Positions 24,220 to 27,415 of a DNA stretch of 27,415 nt are shown here, one piece after another. A model generated the notes under the pieces. That model saw only the letters and a list, made by a program, of their open reading frames with translations. It was not told the DNA's origin and did not search any database. This stretch comes from an uncultured Ruminococcus sp. (GTDB taxonomy: Bacteria; Bacillota; Clostridia; Oscillospirales; Ruminococcaceae). The position numbers and the translations under genes were made by a program. The stretch spans positions 1 to 27,415 of the forward strand of contig CAJTOG010000021.1 of the NCBI GenBank assembly GCA_910577575.1, given 5' to 3'. Position 1 is the stretch's first letter, and the number at the start of each line of letters is the position of its first letter.

Positions 24220-27099
24220 TCATTTTCCGGACTTTCTTTTTATTTCGTCATTTATATCCCTGTTATACCACATCAGTGTATCACGTGGATTCTTTCCTTC
24301 GTTCACTACTTCCCTGAAAGCATTCATAATATTTCTTGTAACTGCATAAGAAGCAGGAATTATTGGTATTTCAACAAGCTGTTCCTGTTGTTTTACAAGT
24401 CTTTGAAACTCATTTTCAGTCCAGGAAAGCTGACCAAGAGCATCAGTATTGGCAGTATCAAAACGTCCCATAATACCAAGCGTCCCTTCCAGCTGACTAC
24501 TGTATTTTACCTGAATATCCGTTTGGGTGAACCATTTAATAAACTTCCATGCATTCTCTTTATTTTCAGCAGATTCAAATATAACAGCTCCTGTACCTGT
24601 GGAGTTGGCTGCATGGGATATTGTTCCGTCAGCTCTGACAGTCCCCGGAACCTGACAAAAATTCCATAAGCCGTTTATTTCAGGGGACAATGCCGAAAGC
24701 TGATTAGCAAAAGTATAATCTGCAATAATTATAGGATATTCACCTGTTCTGAACCGGCTGAAAGCGTCATAACTCTGAGGGAAGCTGTATTTAGTATAAA
24801 AATCAGTCCACTGTTCAAAAGCCTGCACTGCTTCAATAGAATCAAAAGACGAAACATAAAAATCATCATTATAATAATTCTTATCTTTCTGAAGCATCAG
24901 CACAGCAAATGTATGACCTGATTCAGTTGCAGGCGAAACATCTGAAGATGGCAGAATAAGTCCGACTGACCTGTAATTTCTTTGCAGCGACGGAAGCATA
25001 TTCATTAAATCTTCCCAAGTTTCAGGCGGAGAACTATAACCAAGTTCAATAAGAATGTCTTCTCTGTAGAACATCATGGGAAAATTCTGACTTATTGGTA
25101 AACCATATGTTTTGTCATTGTACTGATAATGTGTAAAGGCATTTTTCTGAAAACGTTCTGATATCTCATCAAAATCATCAAATTGAGAAATATCTGCAAG
25201 AAGTCCCCTTGAAGCAAGATTTACAGGAAACTCTCCACCCAGAAACAACGCAACATCAGGTTCTTTTCCGGCAAGTGCAGCTTCAACAACTCCGCCCGAT
25301 ACAAGACTTATTGAAACAGGTATGTCATATTTCTGCATAAAATCATTTTCAGTCAATTCTCTGACAACCTGTGCCTGGTCACGTCCAAGTGAAACCCATA
25401 CATTAAGTGCATCTTCATTTTTAAAATCTGAAAGTGTAGTATAGTCCTCAAAAAAAGAACCTATAAAAGATTTGAATCCGAAACCGGCCGACTTAAAAAA
25501 ACTCTCCTTGTATGGACTGAAATCTTTATCATGTGACGCAAATTCTATGTAATCAATTTCAAGCGGCTGTTTTCTGCAATCCCTGAGCCACGCTGAAACC
25601 GATGCTGTACTATCCTTTATCTGTTGTAAATACTTCGGAATTTTCAACGGCTTTTCAATACATTTATCAAGTATCACTGCTGTTGATTCAAGTATCGAAG
25701 CTTCTGAACCTGACGAATTTGAAAGACTTTCAATTCCGGACTGAATATTTTTAAGTTCCTGAGAAATCCGTTCAAATTCTCCGATAAGCTCCGGAATTTT
25801 TTCATGTACATAATAATCAGTATATTTGTCAGGATATACACCTGTAATCATAACAATTTTATTATAATAATCATTCAGATTCTTTACAGTATCATCAAGT
25901 TTCCGGAGGTATTCACCAATTTCTCCGGCAATACATTCAAGCTTTATAGTATGACTTTTTCCGCCTTCAAGATATATATAAATTTCGTTGCCATCTTCAG
26001 TTGTAGGAACAGTTATATTCCAATCATTGTCATAAAAAAATTTTACCTGATTCAGTTCCCTGCATACAATCTCATCATCAATATATATTCTTCTGTTTGA
26101 ATAAAATCCACGCATCTGATTCTGTCTTGCTTTTATTCCTATCCTGAACCATCCTCCCTCTCCAACATCATCAGCAGGAATCACCCATTCAAGTGACTGC
26201 AAAACCTTATCCCAGCTACTGTTGCCTCCTATTGTATTATATACAACTTTTACAGGGTCAGCAGGTGAAGCAAGATAACTTGAATTGTCATAGGTCGGAG
26301 AAAGTACTGAATCAGACTTATAATATGCACTTTCACCTTCTATTCTGAAAATATTTGAATCAGTCTTCTCAATAGTGATTTCTGAAACAACAGAATTTTT
26401 ATATTCCTCATATGTTTTGATTTCCTCAGGATTATAAAATTTAAAATTCTCAATGGCAATACCGGCACATTCGGAGGAAAAGCTTATCTCATGACTTCCC
26501 TGCTCCAGATAAAAGAAAAGCGGTTCACTGAAAAGCCCGTCAGGGTCTCCGACTGTACAGTCCAGCCACCTTCCCTGCTGAATCTGAAACGGACGAACCT
26601 GATTTCCTCTTGAATCAGTATAAATATCAGTTTCATTAATCCATACCCTGTTGAGAATGATTCTTGATGCCGTATCATATGGATTTGAACCGTCTATTTT
26701 CATATCAAGCTCAATCTGTCTGCTCTTTGATTCAATCGGAAAATAACTTATATCAAGACAATAAATTCCCGTTTCTGGAACATTTATTTTATATGTAATC
26801 TTTCCGGAATCGCTATCCCATATAAAAACATTATCTTTTATATCATCAGAATCACCATAGCTTCCGGTAGAAAACACACCGTTTTCAGATGAAATACAGT
26901 CAATGCCCCTTATTATAATTTCCTTTTCCGGATGTTTTTCACCTGAATACAAATCATAATAATTGCTGTATGAAATATCAGTGCTTTCAGGCTCAATAAA
27001 ATAATATTGTTCAAATTCATCAGCACTGACATAATCAGTATTCAGTACAAAACAGCATAATATTAAACAAATAAAATAACAAAAAAATTTTCTAACCAT
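24220..27099 (-). CDS. Large extracellular solute-binding protein with N-terminal beta-sandwich domains
   Basis: 959 residues, about twice a normal binding protein. Signal peptide to VSA at 24-26. Residues about 60-225 and 250-395 look like two beta-sandwich, carbohydrate-binding-like domains (first: KITYKINVPETGIYCLDISY; second: FRIEGESAYYKSDSVL, then WFRIGIKARQNQMRGFYSNR). A helical linker follows (395-510), then a MalE-type binding domain (565-950) with LPISQNFPMMFYREDILIEL and WEDLMNMLPSLQ. No lipobox cysteine is seen, although such proteins are normally lipoproteins in Gram-positives. It captures the substrate for the permeases. The ATG has no ribosome site; the promoter places the mRNA start at this ATG. 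It is first of seven genes. Confidence 0.9.
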   Translation of the reverse strand: MVRKFFCYFICLILCCFVLNTDYVSADEFEQYYFIEPESTDISYSNYYDLYSGEKHPEKEIIIRGIDCISSENGVFSTGSYGDSDDIKDNVFIWDSDSGKITYKINVPETGIYCLDISYFPIESKSRQIELDMKIDGSNPYDTASRIILNRVWINETDIYTDSRGNQVRPFQIQQGRWLDCTVGDPDGLFSEPLFFYLEQGSHEISFSSECAGIAIENFKFYNPEEIKTYEEYKNSVVSEITIEKTDSNIFRIEGESAYYKSDSVLSPTYDNSSYLASPADPVKVVYNTIGGNSSWDKVLQSLEWVIPADDVGEGGWFRIGIKARQNQMRGFYSNRRIYIDDEIVCRELNQVKFFYDNDWNITVPTTEDGNEIYIYLEGGKSHTIKLECIAGEIGEYLRKLDDTVKNLNDYYNKIVMITGVYPDKYTDYYVHEKIPELIGEFERISQELKNIQSGIESLSNSSGSEASILESTAVILDKCIEKPLKIPKYLQQIKDSTASVSAWLRDCRKQPLEIDYIEFASHDKDFSPYKESFFKSAGFGFKSFIGSFFEDYTTLSDFKNEDALNVWVSLGRDQAQVVRELTENDFMQKYDIPVSISLVSGGVVEAALAGKEPDVALFLGGEFPVNLASRGLLADISQFDDFDEISERFQKNAFTHYQYNDKTYGLPISQNFPMMFYREDILIELGYSSPPETWEDLMNMLPSLQRNYRSVGLILPSSDVSPATESGHTFAVLMLQKDKNYYNDDFYVSSFDSIEAVQAFEQWTDFYTKYSFPQSYDAFSRFRTGEYPIIIADYTFANQLSALSPEINGLWNFCQVPGTVRADGTISHAANSTGTGAVIFESAENKENAWKFIKWFTQTDIQVKYSSQLEGTLGIMGRFDTANTDALGQLSWTENEFQRLVKQQEQLVEIPIIPASYAVTRNIMNAFREVVNEGKNPRDTLMWYNRDINDEIKRKSGK

Positions 27100-27105
27100 A
27101 TTAAA

Positions 27106-27134
27106 AGTATAACAAATTTACTTTGTATTGTCAA
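27106..27134 (-). promoter_or_regulatory. Promoter of the seven-gene ABC operon, giving a leaderless start
   Basis: Minus strand TTGACA (27129-27134), 17 bases, TATACT (27106-27111), then only six bases to the ATG at 27099. The usual start distance puts the first mRNA base on the A of ATG. No purine-rich ribosome site precedes the ATG. Confidence 0.8.
27112..27126. promoter_or_regulatory. Small dyad in the promoter spacer, possible operator
   Basis: ACAAA, five bases, TTTGT lies wholly between the -35 and -10 boxes of the operon promoter. A regulator bound here would block RNA polymerase. The adjacent Xre-type gene is the obvious candidate. The dyad is short and AT-rich, so chance is possible. 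Confidence 0.35.
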
Positions 27135-27157
27135 GCATGCACGGGGAAAAACGCACT

Positions 27158-27400
27158 TCAATAAAGTTCCTGTTCAAGACTGCGGAATGTGATTGTATCA
27201 AAAAAATCTGTTATTGAAATATTCAGACCATCGCAAAGTTTCTTGATAGTTACAATGCCTATGTTTTTGGCTCTGCGGTTTACTATATCATTTACTGTTG
27301 ACTGTGTTACTCCTGAAATGGTTGAAAGTTTATTCACCGTTATTCCATTCAGTTTGCAGAGTTCAAGGATTCTTTCCGAAACCGCTTCTGAAATATTCAT
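27158..27400 (-). CDS. Small HTH-type transcriptional regulator (Xre/Cro-C1 family)
   Basis: 80 residues, ATG at 27400 with AAGAGGT eight bases upstream. The helix-turn-helix covers about residues 20-55 (ITVNKLSTISGVTQSTVNDI, then VNRRAKNIGIVTIKKLCDGL). No effector domain is present. It ends 58 bases before the start of the seven-gene ABC operon on the same strand, with the operon promoter in that gap. It could regulate the operon, or be a separate global regulator; proximity is the only evidence. Its own promoter lies beyond the window. Confidence 0.87.
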   Translation of the reverse strand: MNISEAVSERILELCKLNGITVNKLSTISGVTQSTVNDIVNRRAKNIGIVTIKKLCDGLNISITDFFDTITFRSLEQELY

Positions 27401-27415
27401 AAAAAATGACCTCTT

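Noticed and set aside
24221..24223. ATG overlapping the binding-protein stop as start of the first MalF-type permease
   Set aside because: The ATG at 24205 has AGGAG at ideal spacing, and the first ATG has no clear ribosome site.
1..27415. CRISPR arrays, tRNA or rRNA genes, insertion sequences, riboswitches
   Set aside because: No spaced direct repeats, cloverleaf-like GTTCRANNC patterns, transposase genes or long structured leaders were seen by reading. A covariance-model search would be needed to exclude small RNAs fully.

Overview
This is an AT-rich chromosomal window from a Gram-positive, low-GC Firmicute. It is most likely an endospore-forming member of the Clostridia, close to the Ruminococcus/Oscillospiraceae group. 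That placement is inferred from the dipicolinate synthase genes, strong AAGGAGG-type ribosome sites, sigma-A promoters (TTGACA-17-TATAAT), a GTP-type PEP carboxykinase and RING-like and zinc-ribbon membrane proteins typical of such genomes. It is not proven by any single marker. No rRNA, tRNA, CRISPR array, insertion sequence or prophage was seen, and no gene-free stretch exceeds about 250 bases.

Layout: (1) 1-1400, minus: dpaA-dpaB for the spore compound dipicolinate, behind a sigma-K-like promoter; dpaB runs off the left edge. (2) 1673-3787: prfB (release factor 2), a small Xre-type regulator, and a SLOG/DUF1273-like protein divergent from it. (3) 3845-5677, minus: GTP-dependent PEP carboxykinase with a near-ideal promoter. 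(4) 5910-10487, plus: a probable four-gene unit with a double zinc-ribbon membrane protein, a TPM/YgcG-like secreted protein, a stand-alone TrpB2-type PLP enzyme and a CPBP-family membrane protease. (5) 10532-12087, minus: rsmD-coaD-coiled-coil protein. (6) 12181-15452, minus: RING-like membrane protein, a lipoprotein with a possibly toxin-like C-terminus, and uvrC. (7) 15694-16317, plus: cytidylate-kinase-like protein.

(8) 16399-27099, minus, is the most interesting part. It is a tightly packed, roughly 10.7-kb operon of seven genes: a 959-residue solute-binding protein with extra N-terminal beta-sandwich domains, a first pair of sugar ABC permeases, an NHL-propeller/TPR protein with a C-terminal membrane anchor, a YIP1-family membrane protein, a secreted 738-residue DUF5696-type protein, and a second pair of sugar ABC permeases. 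There is no ATPase and no recognised cytoplasmic sugar enzyme. A small Xre-type regulator gene sits just upstream on the same strand. The operon promoter is placed so that the mRNA should begin at the A of the first start codon, so the first gene is predicted to be leaderless. The parts look like an envelope glycan sensing, processing and uptake system whose substrate cannot be read from the sequence.

Working together: the housekeeping genes (prfB, pckG, rsmD, coaD, uvrC) look like ordinary chromosomal backbone. The conserved but poorly understood envelope genes (zinc-ribbon/TPM pair, RING/lipoprotein pair, seven-gene ABC operon) are the parts worth a second look.
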